Part shown: positions 11,297 through 25,090 of the stretch, piece after piece
Layout: each line of letters opens with the position of its first letter
How positions within the stretch are numbered: position 1 is the stretch's first letter
Assembly (NCBI GenBank): GCA_014529385.2
Contig: CM043958.1
Location: forward strand, 122,418,817 to 122,482,816
Direction: 5' to 3'
DNA from: Adiantum capillus-veneris
Lineage: Eukaryota > Streptophyta > Polypodiopsida > Polypodiales > Pteridaceae
Length of the DNA stretch: 64,000 nt
Position numbers and translations under genes: made by a program
The notes under the pieces: generated by a model
Seen by the model: the letters and a program-made list of their open reading frames with translations, nothing else
Database searches by the model: none
Told to the model about the DNA's origin: nothing

Positions 11297-11938
11297 GTGC
11301 ATAACTTAATTTCAAAATATATGTTTGAAAATTTCAAATTTTCTTTTTTACACCTCTCTCCTCTCTCTCTTACATCAAAACCACTCTCTCTCACTTGGAG
11401 GATTATGGTGGTGCAACATGATAGAAACATATTCTATAGTTTTTGCATGCTATTGATAGACTTCATTTTATCGTGCAAGTATTTGGTGTGCATGATGATG
11501 GAAATCTATTTTAATACTCAAGAAACAGGGCATACACTAGTGCAACACATCATCAAGACAAAGGAGCTTGTAGAGCTATTAGATGACCCATCCCATGCTA
11601 GTGTTTCCAAGGTTTTGTGTCAAAATTATTTCTCTAAGATGGAGGTATGTGATAGTGCGAGAATAAGTTTCAAATCATACAAAGTCTTATACAAAGCCAT
11701 CATGCTAGGACACACGGAAAAGAGACTATTTAGATTGCTAGCAACACTTTACAATGTGAGCCTTGTAAAAATATGTGTCAATAATGATGTTGCTAACTTA
11801 TTAAGTGGGTTTCAATGTGTAGATGATGTCATGCCCATGGAAGATAGCATATCCTTCCTCTACAATGAGTTCAATAATGTGTATGGTGATTTGTTAAAGC
11901 TTCAAGAGTCAATGATCAAATTTTATGGGTTGATGTAG
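11297..11938 (+). CDS. Unidentified ORF, possibly a host or element fragment
   Basis: 213 codons from ATG. The first 75 residues look like translated non-coding sequence (Leu/Ser/Phe-rich, from CT-rich DNA). From about residue 76 (ETGHTLVQHIIKTKELVELL) to the end the composition is protein-like and helical, with SKMEVCDSARISFKSYKVLYKA and NEFNNVYGDLLKLQESM. I do not recognise a family. In the next kilobase, short exon-like pieces such as ERYLDAYRALVGIDVEQ and a Gly/Lys-rich end (KGGKGKGNGKG) suggest remains of a larger gene, possibly with introns. Confidence 0.3.
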   Translation: MHNLISKYMFENFKFSFLHLSPLSLTSKPLSLTWRIMVVQHDRNIFYSFCMLLIDFILSCKYLVCMMMEIYFNTQETGHTLVQHIIKTKELVELLDDPSHASVSKVLCQNYFSKMEVCDSARISFKSYKVLYKAIMLGHTEKRLFRLLATLYNVSLVKICVNNDVANLLSGFQCVDDVMPMEDSISFLYNEFNNVYGDLLKLQESMIKFYGLM

Positions 11939-12200
11939 CAAGAGTGACAATAAAGTCATCTTTGTTATGAAGCTCGATTAGTGACAGGTTGTGAAAGGTC
12001 AATATCTGAAAAGGGTGAGCGTTACCTTGATGCATATAGGGCCTTGGTGGGCATTGATGTTGAGCAAAATGCCAACAAGACATGAAACATGTGTTTTGGG
12101 AGACGAATATTTGGTGGCTAGTAGTTTTTCATCTCCTGCATGAGACACGTGGGTCCTCAGGTGGTAGTTAACCACACTCCAATTGTTGATGTTGTTTGAC

Positions 12201-12560
12201 AACAACAACATGAAGGAAAAAGATGGCCAATTTCAAGTAGGGTAATTTCCAAATTGAAAGGCATTGGATAGGAAACTTTAAAACTTTGAAGTGTATGTTA
12301 GGGTGTGCATGCAAGGTGCTATGACTATCTTTCCATGTATTTATTGTAGTCTCTACGACCATTGAAGGCAAGGGTGCAAAGAACAACAACTAGAAGGACA
12401 AACATTGCCAGTTTCAAGTTTGGGTAATTTCCAAGTTGAAAGGCATTGGATAGGAAACTTGAAAAGTTTGAAGTGTATGTTAGGGTGCAAGCAATGTGCT
12501 ATGACTATCTTTCTATGTGTTTATTGTAGACTCTACGACCATTGAAGGCAAGGGTGCAAA
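12201..12560. repeat. Two-copy tandem repeat, about 180-bp unit
   Basis: Each copy carries AATTTCAAG-type sequence, then GAAAGGCATTGGATAGGAAAC, GAAGTGTATGTTAGGGTG, GTGCTATGACTATCTTTC and CTCTACGACCATTGAAGG. The copies begin near 12201 and 12381 and differ at scattered sites. The last part could be a duplicated exon (TTIEGKGAKNNN) preceded by an intron-like TTTATTGTAG, followed once by a Gly/Lys-rich end near 12600. Confidence 0.75.
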
Positions 12561-12645
12561 GAACAACAAGTCAAAGGGTGGAAAGGGAAAGGGAAACGGA
12601 AAGGGTAGCTGTTGTGGGAGGATATCACATCACCCATAAAGTGCA

Positions 12646-13550
12646 TGTAACACAACCTAGATCAACATAATGTCAATCAAGGACACAGGTGACACAATAG
12701 GCACACGGAGGAAATCTCTCTTTAGCTTGTCAGGCTGAGACCATCCTACACATACAACACTCTAGAGGCCAACTAAACCACAACCTAGAGTCACACTACT
12801 CTCAACTACACCACCTAAGCCACATACACACAACAGAAGGAAACTCACTAAATCATACCAAAAATTGTACGAAACTTGAGGAACACCATCCCCTCACTAG
12901 GATACACTTGTCCCTAAGCCTCTACACTCAAAATCCTAGCTCAAAACCCATCTGCGAGAAACACGTATGAAGACAGAGCAAAATTTTGAAAGTGTTCAAA
13001 ACTGAAATACCTATGCGTAGCTTATGTCGCTACGATTCTAATGACTACTTTTGTAGGCTGAAAACAAACACCGTTTTATATACTTACGGCCACAAGTAGC
13101 TCGTAGATGCACGAGCATGTTTGCTCCATTCCGCAAGGAATGCCTGGCGTTGTCGCATAGCTCTTGCTGAGGCTAGTGCGATGGTGCAGTCGGATTTACA
13201 ATGCAATGAGCGAGTGGGGAGTAGCGCTAGGATGAAGCTCACACTCTCTCTCTTCCTCTCTCACACACAGTCGATGGTAGCTTAAAACTATGATTATGAT
13301 AAAATTTTTGTCCTTACAAAAATGATCTAGGTACCTTATATACTAAGGTCACCTTAGGCTAACTTAAAATAGAGTTTGAGGGGTCAAATGGCTTTGTATT
13401 TACAATCTGGAAGTGCCATTGCACCCCGACTTCTGCAGCTAGACTACTTACTTATTACAAATGATGTTTATGACCATAATCTGCAGCATTCCATACTTAG
13501 AGAATAAGGCTTTGTTGAGTTATGCCATGTTGTTGACCCAGACGTCAACA
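12646..13550 (-). mobile_element. LTR of RE-H
   Basis: On the minus strand it starts TGTTGACGTC directly after a PPT and may end in GTGTTACA at 12646. A TATA-like TATATAAGG lies at about 13334-13342. CT-rich and CACACA-rich sequence follows the TATA box. Start is good; the far end is uncertain. No partner LTR is seen. Confidence 0.5.
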
Positions 13551-13564
13551 CTCCCTCACTCTAC
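13551..13564 (-). promoter_or_regulatory. Polypurine tract of RE-H
   Basis: The minus strand reads GTAGAGTGAGGGAG, ending exactly at the TGTTGACG of the LTR. Confidence 0.55.
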
Positions 13565-13604
13565 GATCATGTTGTCCCTAACATGACCTGGTTTCCGATG
13601 TTGA

Positions 13605-15371
<1,767 letters not shown>

Positions 15372-15390
15372 AATGCCTCCCCCCCTCCTA
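15372..15390 (-). promoter_or_regulatory. Possible polypurine tract at the 3' end of RE-B
   Basis: The minus strand reads AAATAGGAGGGGGGAGGC, about 360 nt beyond the end of the RE-B WxPK ORF. No LTR pair confirms it. Confidence 0.3.
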
Positions 15391-15748
15391 TTTGGAGTTC
15401 TCCTTGACAACAAGGTACCGCCACGGGTACGTGTTGTGCTTGGGCAATCAAGAAATGTGCCTATGCAGGCCTTGTAATGTAACCCTATTATGCATACATA
15501 GTCAATGCATGGAAAAGATTTATGATGTGCAAGATGTGGGTATAAGCAATTTGCTTGTTGGCATTTGCTGGCGAGTCTTCTTATAGTAAGCAATGTGATG
15601 TTTCTTGAAGCTCCTGTGTCGTTTGCTTGGTGGAAGGTTGTAGAGATTTTTCAAAGGCTTACTTATCTGTTTGATGCTTCTTTGGAAGCCAGTTTAGCCT
15701 TGTGGTTGGTTGTCGTATTTGGCATTGTTCCTCAGAGTGGGTTCTCTT

Positions 15749-16258
15749 CTAACTGTGTTGTAACTGTAGGAGGAATTGAAAGAATTCAAGTGAAGGTGCA
15801 GTAAAAACAATGTTTTTGGTTTCCTTTGGGACCCACTTTTTCATGATTACTGGCTGCTTTGTTGATGCTACTTGTTTGGGAACCCATACTTGTCCCTGCT
15901 TTGTTTGTGTTTGAAGAGACTTCTTTGGGATCCACCTTGTCTTTGTGTGAGTCTTCAACGGTCTTTGCTTCAGCTCTTGTACTCTTGGTTGGCGACAAGA
16001 TTTAGACTTTGGTAGTTGATGCTCTAACTGTTTTGGAATCCAAATGAACTCTTGACCTCTCTGTGCTTGAGTCAACTTCTTTGGAGCCCAAATGTGAGTT
16101 ATGGAAGCTTGCAACTTTGGGATTTTCTTAGCCGTTCTTGCAGACTTTGATTTTTTTCCTTTTGGCATTGGATCTTGTGATTTTTCAACAGAGATATTTT
16201 TCTTCTTGATCCATATCTGCTTTGGCCAATCTGGCTCTTTGGTATCTAGATTTGTCAA
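15749..16258 (-). pseudogene. RE-B WxPK repeat region
   Basis: 169 codons with repeats IWIKKK, HIWAPKK, FIWIPKQ, TRWIPKK, QVWVPKQ and KKWVPKE, spaced about 15-45 residues apart, set in Lys/Gln/Ser/Thr-rich sequence with little hydrophobic content. Another two copies lie upstream in other frames: KWIPKSSQ near 16495 and QMWIPKST near 16625. With eight copies this is the longest WxPK array in the window. It follows the PR1 linker with no RT or integrase between. The repeat family is not one I recognise; a nucleic-acid-binding or scaffold role is only a guess. Confidence 0.65.
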
Positions 16259-16515
16259 ACTTTTTGGGTTAGACTTGTTGTACTTTGCTCTTAGCCTTCC
16301 TTGGTTGTTACTGAAGCTGCTAGTGATTGTGATGACCCGAGTTCTTGGTAGGGGATGTCATAAGAATCATCATTATCACTGCTATCCTCAGCAAGGTTGC
16401 ATTCTAGCACTTTCCCTTTGTGGTTTGACTGTTTATGGAAAGTTACTGTCTCTTTACCCTTGGATTGTTGTTTCTGGGATGACTTTGGTATCCACTTGAT
16501 AAGAGTGTTGGTAGC

Positions 16516-17094
16516 TCATTGACATGGCTGTGTTCTTCTTGGTTGAGTCTTTTCTTTCTGTATAAGAGCCACGTATGAGGGTGCTTGTTGCAGTTGCGTT
16601 TCCACCGTGGATTTTGGAATCCACATCTGATGTGTGTTATTCTTGTAGTGATGCGTGTTATTCTTGTAGTGATGACATTGGTTCTTGGACTTCTGGTCTG
16701 GACAATCATAAAACCGCACATTAGTTAAAGTTTTGTGCTTATCACCTGTTGGGTTGTTTGGATTCTTGTTGTTGGTATCTTCTTGAAGCTCCAAGTGTTC
16801 TATAGAGTCGTAGAACTCTCCTTCTTCTTTGTCTTCGTTTTCCTAGATTACACTCACTGCAAAATAATCAAAGCCATCTTCATCACAAAACTTCGTTGTT
16901 GGACTTTCTTGAATAGCGCACACATCCAGAGTAGCCAAGATGTGTTCCCATCCATGTGGCTCTAAATCTTCCTCAGGAAAGGATTCTGGGATATATTCCT
17001 CATCTTCAATTGCCCTTTCTAGGATGCCTTCCTCTCGTGTTAAGCTTCCGCATTGTGAAGCTCCACATATCCACAGTTCTTTAGGCTTTCCCAA
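16516..17094 (-). pseudogene. RE-B post-protease linker
   Basis: Two frames, 17094-16843 and 16794-16516. The first has ELWICGASQCGSLTREE and WEHILATLDVC, nearly identical to RE-F (ELWMCGASHYGSLKREE, WEHILATLDVC). The second has RFYDCPDQKSKNQ, matching FYDFANQHPRRQ of RE-F, then HQMWIPKST, the first WxPK repeat. So the linker joins straight to the repeats where RE-F goes on to RT. Confidence 0.7.
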
Positions 17095-17099
17095 CTATG

Positions 17100-17935
17100 C
17101 TGAAAGTTCTGATCCTGCCACAGTAGTAGAATCAAACTCTTCCATAGGTGTTCTTGTCACATACCTATAACTATGGTCCTTAAAATTTACCCTTGTTGTG
17201 GTTTCCATATGTCTCAGGTAGATATGGTCATAACCCCAGTCTTGGACCATTTTCAACTGTCACATGAATGGTCTTTCTAGAATGATATCATAGTCGTTCT
17301 TCTTGCCAAAGTAAACAATAGCAAAGGTTTGCTCAAATTCAACGCCACAAGAAGTATCAACCACTTTTTCTAGTAGTCCTATGGGCTCCATGTGTCCGTC
17401 TGCAAGTTGCAGTTTCATCCTTGTAGCCCTCACTGCTAGTTTTCCCCATTCTTTCCAGACTTCTTTTGTTGCGATGAAATGCCAGCTCCGCTGTCAAGGA
17501 TTGCCATGGTTTTTACACCTTGGAATTCCACAACAAGAGTAGTGTTTCCATTTTTGCCCTCATAATACTCTCCTACCTTGTTTAACGGCACTGGTTTAGT
17601 GTTTAGCTGAGGCAATTCTAGCTCTTTGGTCCCTTCCTCGATTTGAGTCATTGGTTTCTTAACACCAAATTTCTCTAAGTATTTTCCCATAGTAGCTCAC
17701 ATGTTTGGTCATATTCTAAGCAACTTGGCTAATGTTATCGTACAAGTGATTGGGGTAGATAGAATATCTATCAATCCTTTTCAATCAATGACCTTGTTCG
17801 GAGACAGTCTTTGTGATGGGACTGCAACAACATCTGACTTGGCCTCATACTCTTCCGTATAGGATGGTAGTGTTCTTAATGAATGGGGTTGACTGTCCAT
17901 AGATTGTATAGATCCTTTGTCTCCCCAATATAACT
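17100..17935 (-). pseudogene. RE-B aspartic protease PR1
   Basis: The frame at 17690-17436 reads KPVPLNKVGEYYEG, then MAILDSGAG, the retropepsin active site, intact here. A one-base indel follows at once: the next frame gives ATKEVWKEWGK, which matches RE-F. Further pieces down to 17100 include MRQLKMVQDWGYDHIYL-like sequence. Upstream, 17935-17700 matches the RE-F segment STPVACTITLAELLRLRPNM. The LARD is inserted at 17935/26064, cutting the element. Confidence 0.75.
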
Positions 17936-18892
17936 TGTTAGCAGCGCCTAACACAGGCTACACCGAATGTGCATCAAGTGGGAGATATCTATGGTTGTGC
18001 ATAATATTTCTACTCACTTTGTATAATTCTTGGGCTCACTTGGAGTTCCAAAGTTGTATATGGTAGTTTGAGGGCTCAAGCTTGAACTCATAGTAGAAGG
18101 GATTGTGGTGAAAGCCGTTAAAAGGAAGCCTTTGTGTAAGGAGACTTCATTCTTGAGTATCCACTCTTGAGGATCCACTTTTGAGAGCTCCCTCTCTCTA
18201 GAGTGTTCACTCTTTGGCCTAGCCTTGAGCTTAATGTCTATGCTTGAGAGGATAGTGCTAACCATTGTAATTAGTGTAAGCTCTTCTTGATTAATCTAAT
18301 TCTTATTTTTTGATTAGTCTCTTCTTCTCTACATTTCATCTTGTCATGAAGTAGTATTATACTTTCATTATTCTAGATTTGAGAGATGTATGTACTTCTT
18401 GCTAGTAACCACTCTTATCTCTCTACGAGCAATTGATTTGTGATATTTAGCATCATAAAGTAGGGTGATTAAGTTGGGTCTTAATCTTCTAATTTGTGTG
18501 TGTGCCCTATTATTTGCTTGTGTGTGTACATAGGTTTTATGGAGCTCTAGCACCATTCACCTTGTGTGTGTAAGCTATTGATGAAGTGCCTTAATTGACG
18601 TGTGGTAATTAGTGTGTGCTTATCAGTAGTGTGTTTGGAGTTTCTAGTCTATGGCAAGTCGGATTTCGGTGGGCTTGATGTGTGTAGGAAATTAATTGAT
18701 TAGTGATTAGAGTAGGTTTAGAGTTAGTCTTGCAATGGCTAATCTCTACTTGCAATGGAGAGGTGATCTCTTGAATCCTCTATTCCATTCATCTTAGGCT
18801 TGTGCTTCCATGCCCTAGCCGGGTTGCCGGACCCACGGATTTGATAATTTTGTGTGGGTTCCGATTAGGTCATGCTACAACGTCTCCCTACA
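17936..18892 (+). mobile_element. LARD 5' LTR (957 bp)
   Basis: TG...CA ends. Aligns along its length with 25091-26063; by eye they differ at roughly 5% of sites. The right copy has an extra 17-nt TGTGCTTATCATTAG-type duplication. Confidence 0.95.
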
Positions 18893-18894
18893 TT

Positions 18895-18912
18895 TGGCAC
18901 CGTTGCCCGGGA
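18895..18912 (+). promoter_or_regulatory. LARD primer binding site, tRNA-Asp type
   Basis: TGGCACCGTTGCCCGGGA, two differences from the usual plant tRNA-Asp PBS, two bases after the LTR CA. Confidence 0.93.
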
Positions 18913-21337
18913 TCGATAACCTAAGCTAGTGAGTTTAGGATGTGTAGAATAGAGTAATTTCATCACTAATTTTGTTGGTTTTTGAGTGTGTGTAACTCAT
19001 TTTTTGGTTTGATTTGATGATTTTGTGCAAAAAATTGATGCTAATGTTGAGTTATGAATACCCAAAACCCCCAATTCCACCCCAAATTTCACTAATTTCA
19101 TGCTAACCCTTACTAATTTTGCTTCTTTCCATGCTAATTTTTACTAATTTCATGCTAATTTCTACTAATTTGACACCTTGCTAGCCTAACCACTAACATT
19201 TGAAGTGTAAAGTATGTGAAACCCCCTTGCAAGAGGTGGAATCATCACTGTAATCAAGTTAATTGTACCAATTTATGCCTAATTTGATGATTTGAGTGTG
19301 TGATTTTTTGACCTACACATGGTCAATTTTGGAGCCGAATTGATGGTGCACATACTTGTGTGTGCAATGATGCGACTTTGCACGGAGCAAAGGAATAACT
19401 TGGAGTGTAATTACGATGTAAGTGCACTCACTTGCTATGTCAATTCTTGATTGATCAATGTGATTCAATGTTGCTAATTATTTTTTAAAATTAAGTGTGT
19501 AACACAAATTTGACCTACACTTTGCACCTAATTTGATAGACTTGTAATGAAATTGATAGTTAAATTGTGACTAATGAACTTTGTGTGTATCCAAATAATG
19601 TTTAATTCTCATCAAGACTTCATGTGTGTGCATAAAAATCATTGTGTGTGTGCACACGCCAAAGAGGAAAAAAACTGTAAAAAATTTCAAGTGTGTGTGC
19701 ACCTAATTTTTAGTGTGTGCATGCATATAAAGTGATGGAATTGATGATACATGAGTATGCAATCATGTAAATGATGAGTATGTGAGGCTAATTCAAACAT
19801 TGGATAAGCCTAATTGCCAAAAAATTGGGTAAAAATTGAGTGTGTGTGCCCATCCATGACCGCTTGATTTGCAATGATTGATGGTCAATTGGGACACCTA
19901 AATGGTTTTTTATTATTAAATTTTCATGAAAAGTGTGTGCAATCATTAGGTGTAAGCCTAAATGCATTGCCAATTGAGAAAAATTCGATCATTTGTGCTT
20001 AATTTTTGAGTGTGTGCATTGCTTGATTGGGTCAAAATAGTGTTATTTTTTAGAAATTAAGCATGCATGCATTCATTTATGATTGATTGAGTTTGCAATT
20101 TGTGCATTCCAATGTGAAATTGATGTAATTTTTGCATAAAATTTTGGTCTAAATTTGGGTGTGTGTGCCTACTAAATGGCATTCGGTATTCAAATGGGGG
20201 ATGAATAATTGGTAGCAATTACCAATTATGATGATTAGTAGACCTAAAGATTGGTGTGTGCATAATTGATCAATTTAGGATTTGATATGAATGACTCAAT
20301 TGATATGCAAATGAGGATGATTTTATGTATTGACATTGTTGTGTATGCCAATTTGATTGGATTGGAAAGAATTTCAATAATTTATATGCATTTGCAAATG
20401 CCATGATCAAATATGTGTGGCCATACAAACCAAAATGACAAACTCTGAGGGGTTTGGATGATTAGATCTATTGAATATGAGCAACTTATGTTGCAATGAT
20501 TGAAAACTGAGTTTGGAGTGGCTAATAACAACTTCTTCATTCATTTTGTGTGTATACATTGACCAATTCGTCGACTAGAAATGAATTGAGTGCATGAATT
20601 TCTTCCAATTAAACAACAATAATAAATGGACTGATATTGTGTACAAATAGAGGATAAGTATTTGATTGTCATCTTACCAATGACTTAAAAGAGAAAAAAA
20701 GATTTTAAAGCTCAATTGTGACTAAGAGATGTATGATTTTACGAAATTGATTGAGTTGAAAACCCATTCTCGTATCACTTTTGACATTGACCTTTGTTGA
20801 TGAGTGAAGTAGTTCTGAAGAGAGATGTGAGCAGTCAATCACTATGGATTGCGTAAAACTAAAACTGTGAAGACCATTGTTTTAGTATACACGTATGCTA
20901 ATCGATGGAAATTTGCGTATTGTTGAACATGATGGCCATGGGAATGTCCTTTAAGAAATTTTTTGAAAAGAGCAAAAGGGCAGCTTTATTAAGAAACACC
21001 ATTTAGCCATTCGGCTGCCTTGTGCAACTTGCTCCAACACACACAAAGACACTCTTTTTCTTGCCATTAAGTGCACACCCATGTTTGTGAATGCCGCCAG
21101 ATTCAACTCACAAGTCGTGACCCACACACATGCATCTCTTTGGGATCTTATTGATGGCGTTAATCCAGGGTCATGTGATTCCTCATCAAACTTTCTCTGC
21201 ACCAGCTCTCTCGACACACACAGCCACGTGCATCCACCTTTAGCTGCTTGTTGAAAACACTGCCTCCTGGTTTTGAGGTCGCATACTGCCGGCGCTACAG
21301 TCCAACCGAGCTGCTCAATCGAACTGCTTTTACTAGT

Positions 21338-21339
<2 letters not shown>

Positions 21340-21425
<86 letters not shown>
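21340..21425. repeat. (AC)n microsatellite
   Basis: About 43 uninterrupted CA units. Confidence 0.97.
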
Positions 21426-21428
<3 letters not shown>

Positions 21429-21776
21429 AGTTTGCTCTATCTGCTACCAGAAACTATGCCAAAAACAATGCAGAGCTTCATTGGCCCCACTGACTAGCTT
21501 GGCGCGAGCGTACACAGTTGCTCTTCCTTGCTATTGGCCGCACTGGTAGTGTAGATGATGGTCAAACAAAACCCTTGAAGGCAATTCGGCCTGCAACGGC
21601 TAGCTGTCAAAAGCATGGGTCCTCTACCCCGGCCACACACACTCATACACGTTGCTCGCAAAGTCAGAGACTCGGCCTGGCTGAGGCACACACACAAACG
21701 CACACACAACTGCTAACATTCCTCGCCCCGAGTCTCTCGACTTTTATCGTCAATCCTGGTCCTACCAAGCTTGACT

Positions 21777-21778
<2 letters not shown>

Positions 21779-21872
<94 letters not shown>
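21779..21872. repeat. (AC)n microsatellite
   Basis: About 47 uninterrupted AC units. Confidence 0.97.
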
Positions 21873-21874
<2 letters not shown>

Positions 21875-23210
21875 GCTCGCGAGTCGCAAGACGACACACT
21901 CACACACACTACTTGCCTGGAATGGCGTGCATCAACACATACAAGGGCCAGGTCGTCATATTGCGGCTTGCTTGGCTCTAACACTCACTCACGCATCTCC
22001 GAGGCTCCACTGGCCCTGCCATGCAACCGACAAGCTCACACAACCCCCTAAACTTTGGAAATGGGAGTATTGTGGTGCACCCTCTTGACCCGACTACTCT
22101 GCCGCCTTCAAGTTGAACACAGTGCAGCGCACACACCCATTCCCGCTTGGCTTGGCGCGAGTATACACACACCTACACTCTCTCATGTTGCGCAGCACAA
22201 CGGCCTCCTGCAACAAGTCAATGCAACCACATGCATAGCAAAAATCAACACAAGAGAAAATTTAAAAAATAAATAAAAATAAAAAAAGAAAATAACCATG
22301 GGTTCCCATACACCTCACTTCCCCTCCATTCGAATTAAAAACACCTTGCATATTATTGTTCAAACAGCAATGGAATTTTTTACGTTTAACCTGCTTGGAT
22401 GAAGCATAAGTTTTTTTTGATACTTTAGATATACACAAAGTGCTTTGTGGCACTGACATATTTTTGAACAAATGATGGATTATGAGACAGGTTTTGGTTC
22501 CCTGAGGGAGCTTGAAATGCTCTCTTACATATGCCATGTGGGAGCTAGAATGCAGGCGTCGAATGTGTGCTATGATTTTGTAATCATTTCCATGTATACA
22601 TGAACTTGCATTGCACCAAATTTTTGGCTTGTGAATGGTTTAGTGCTTGGTTTCATTGGCATTATTGTTGCACTAAAAGAAAAATTCTTTTTGGCATGCA
22701 ATATGAAATCATTCGAGAATTACCTTGATGATATGCTCATCAAGACTTTGTGCTCGGACTTGATTAGCTTGTTGCGTGTTAGTGTCTGATTTGAATGCAA
22801 AAATCACTACATAACACTAACCATTGAAATTGCTCAAAGGAACATTGAATTATGATTGAGCATGATGTGGTGTGGTTTGATCAAGAACTTTTTACACTAA
22901 AAGACAAGTTCATTTTTACATGCATGTAAGCTTCACTTTTGACCAAATGATGCATTGATACTTGGTCTCGAGTGTGCATTGCTTGATAAATTTTTCGTGC
23001 TTAATTCCAAAGAAAAATTCTTGCATAGCACTAACCATCGTGCTAGTTTGGATGACCATAAGATAGCATTCAAAATATTGGCCTCGTGATTGAGCATGCT
23101 TTTAGTGCTTGTATTGGATGTTCAAATGCTTTAGAGCACTGATGATTTGAGTTGTTTTGAACGGATATGGCAAGGTTGTACTTGCAAATGATGCAAGAAG
23201 GGGTCATCAT

Positions 23211-23600
23211 TGCAAAATTTGGCTACTTAGAGCCATTCCAAATTCTTTGGAATAAAAGTTGTATATATGTTAGCTCATAGCTTGGTCAAAAGTTAAATTT
23301 TTCCATTTGAGCTGGTGTTTAGCCAACTTATTTGAGCACTTTCAAAGTACAAAATTTGGCTAGTGAGAGCCATTCATTTTCATTTCATCAAGTTGCAGTC
23401 ATCTCTAGCTCATAGATTGCTCTAAAAAATTGAAAATTTCATGTGAGCTAGTTGTTAGCCAACTTTTTGAAAAGCTTTAAATTGTAAAATTCGGCTTTCA
23501 AAAAACCACATCATTTCATCAAAGTTGCATTATTTTCAGCTCTTGACTTGTTTCATTTCATATTTCAAGTGAGCTAACACTTAGTCAACTTTTGAATCAT
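23211..23600. repeat. Degenerate tandem repeat, three units of about 120-135 bp
   Basis: Units start near 23211, 23348 and 23482. Each has AAAATTTGGCT or a variant, then AGAGCCATTC-type sequence, CATCAAGTTGCA-type sequence, TAGCTCATAG, and GAGCTAGT-TTAGCCAACTT. Confidence 0.65.
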
Positions 23601-23707
23601 GCATGAGAGTGGTAAAAATTGTAAGATCTACTTATGTAGAAGCATTTTACCTCTCTCATGGTTGTTATGTATGCATAAATTTGCTACTTTAGAGCATCAC
23701 ATGCATA

Positions 23708-23747
23708 GCCAAAGGCATTTTTTTTCCTTGGGTTTTTTCCCTTTGGC
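23708..23747 (+). promoter_or_regulatory. T-rich hairpin GCCAAAGG / CCTTTGGC
   Basis: Eight-base arms with a loop containing CATTTTTTTTCCTTGGG. It pairs with the description at 9386-9427: the arms differ but still pair, and the loop is alike. Confidence 0.5.
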
Positions 23748-25078
23748 AAATTTGCGTATGCAAGACCCTAGCTTTAGGTTTTTCATTAATGTTTTTGTGT
23801 GCTTTTTTGGCTTTCAAAAAGACGTTGGAGCTTGTGTTCACACTTAGCTTCAAATCAACTCCTTTTGCAAATAAAAAGATCAAGAGACTTCTCTACACAA
23901 ATGGGGATGCTTGCTCAAGAATGCTCAAAAGGGCATGAATAGGTGTAATCCTTCCATGATTTTTCTCTTTTGTTCATCTCTTCATTCTCTATGCTTGGCT
24001 TAAGTGAAATTTTGCTTCTAAGCTATAGTTTTTTCATGTTCAAAGGCTAGGTATTTTAAAGTTTCAACACTTTGCTTTGTGAAAATTGACTCATCAAAAA
24101 ATTAGGTTTTATGTGTACTAATCATAGGTAATTGGCCTTGACCTTAGATTAATGTAGGTTCATTTCTCGTTAGTCCTAGACTCTTAGTGATAGTTTTAAT
24201 ACTCCATTCATTTTTGACATGACCTAGGGATATGATTAGGCTTTAGTCATTTAGTCCAATTGCCACAAACATCTCATGTTGGAAGCAATAAAAATTGCTA
24301 AAAAAATGAATCAGTGAAGCAAAAAAGTGTCAAGAAAAAGTAGCAAAAATGCTACTAGACACATGAAAAGAAAATTTACATGTTATGTTGTGTCTATGTG
24401 AGGCCTAACGCCTTATTGGCACTTGGCAGGCGAGGGGAATCACCTTGGCTTGCTTGGTCAAGGACCTAAATAGATGCCCTGGGTTGATAAGGGTTAGCCG
24501 TCACCTTGGTAGGGTAGTAGGCTTTTGGAACACCTTCTTGAGGGTTCAAGGAGCCGAGAGTCGCGCCTATACTTGCCTTGGGGTGGTAGCCTTGTGATGT
24601 GTTTTATTTTTTTCAATGAATGACAAAAATTCCATGAGCTTCAAAAAGCTTTGACAATGTACTAATAGGTTATGAGCTTTTTTATAGCCCATAGACATGA
24701 TAGACTTGAATGATTTATTAAAATTGGTCAGATAGTTTTTAGGCTAGTAAGTTTATGAACTTGCATTAGCCTAGGGTCATAATTGATTGCTTGTGTTTCA
24801 TGCATAAAACTGAAATTTCAAGTGGTTTAATCTTCACAATAGTTTAGGTGTTTTTTTGCTTTATGTTGTCTAGTTTTTTACCATGATTCACCCATTTTTT
24901 AGAAGCAAAAATTCACTTTGCATGATTTCTCATTGTACTTCATGTTTTGTATCCTTTGTGGCCTTTGTTCTCATTACTTGTTCTTATGTTTTGCAGCTTA
25001 ACCTTTCTTCCATGGACTTGCTTTCTACCATGTCATCGTGTCTTGGTTCACCGGCACACGAGGACGTGTGCCAAATTC

Positions 25079-25090
25079 GGAAGGGGGGAA
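25079..25090 (+). promoter_or_regulatory. LARD polypurine tract
   Basis: GGAAGGGGGGAA immediately before the TG of the right LTR. Confidence 0.93.

Larger units (their letters stand above)
18913..25078 (+). other. LARD internal region, non-coding
   Basis: No recognisable retroelement protein in any frame. It is AT-rich, with many GTGTGTGC runs, two long (AC)n arrays and a degenerate tandem repeat at 23211-23600. ORFs across the (AC)n arrays are low-complexity artefacts. A GC-richer stretch at 21000-22250 stands apart from the flanks. Confidence 0.8.

Noticed and set aside
18014-18556. ORFs duplicated at 25169-25710 as a gene family
   Set aside because: They are the two LTR copies of the LARD; the conserved ORFs simply follow LTR identity.
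20951-21984. ORFs of repeated Cys-Val or Thr-His across the LARD
   Set aside because: They are translations of (AC)n microsatellites and have no start context or homology.
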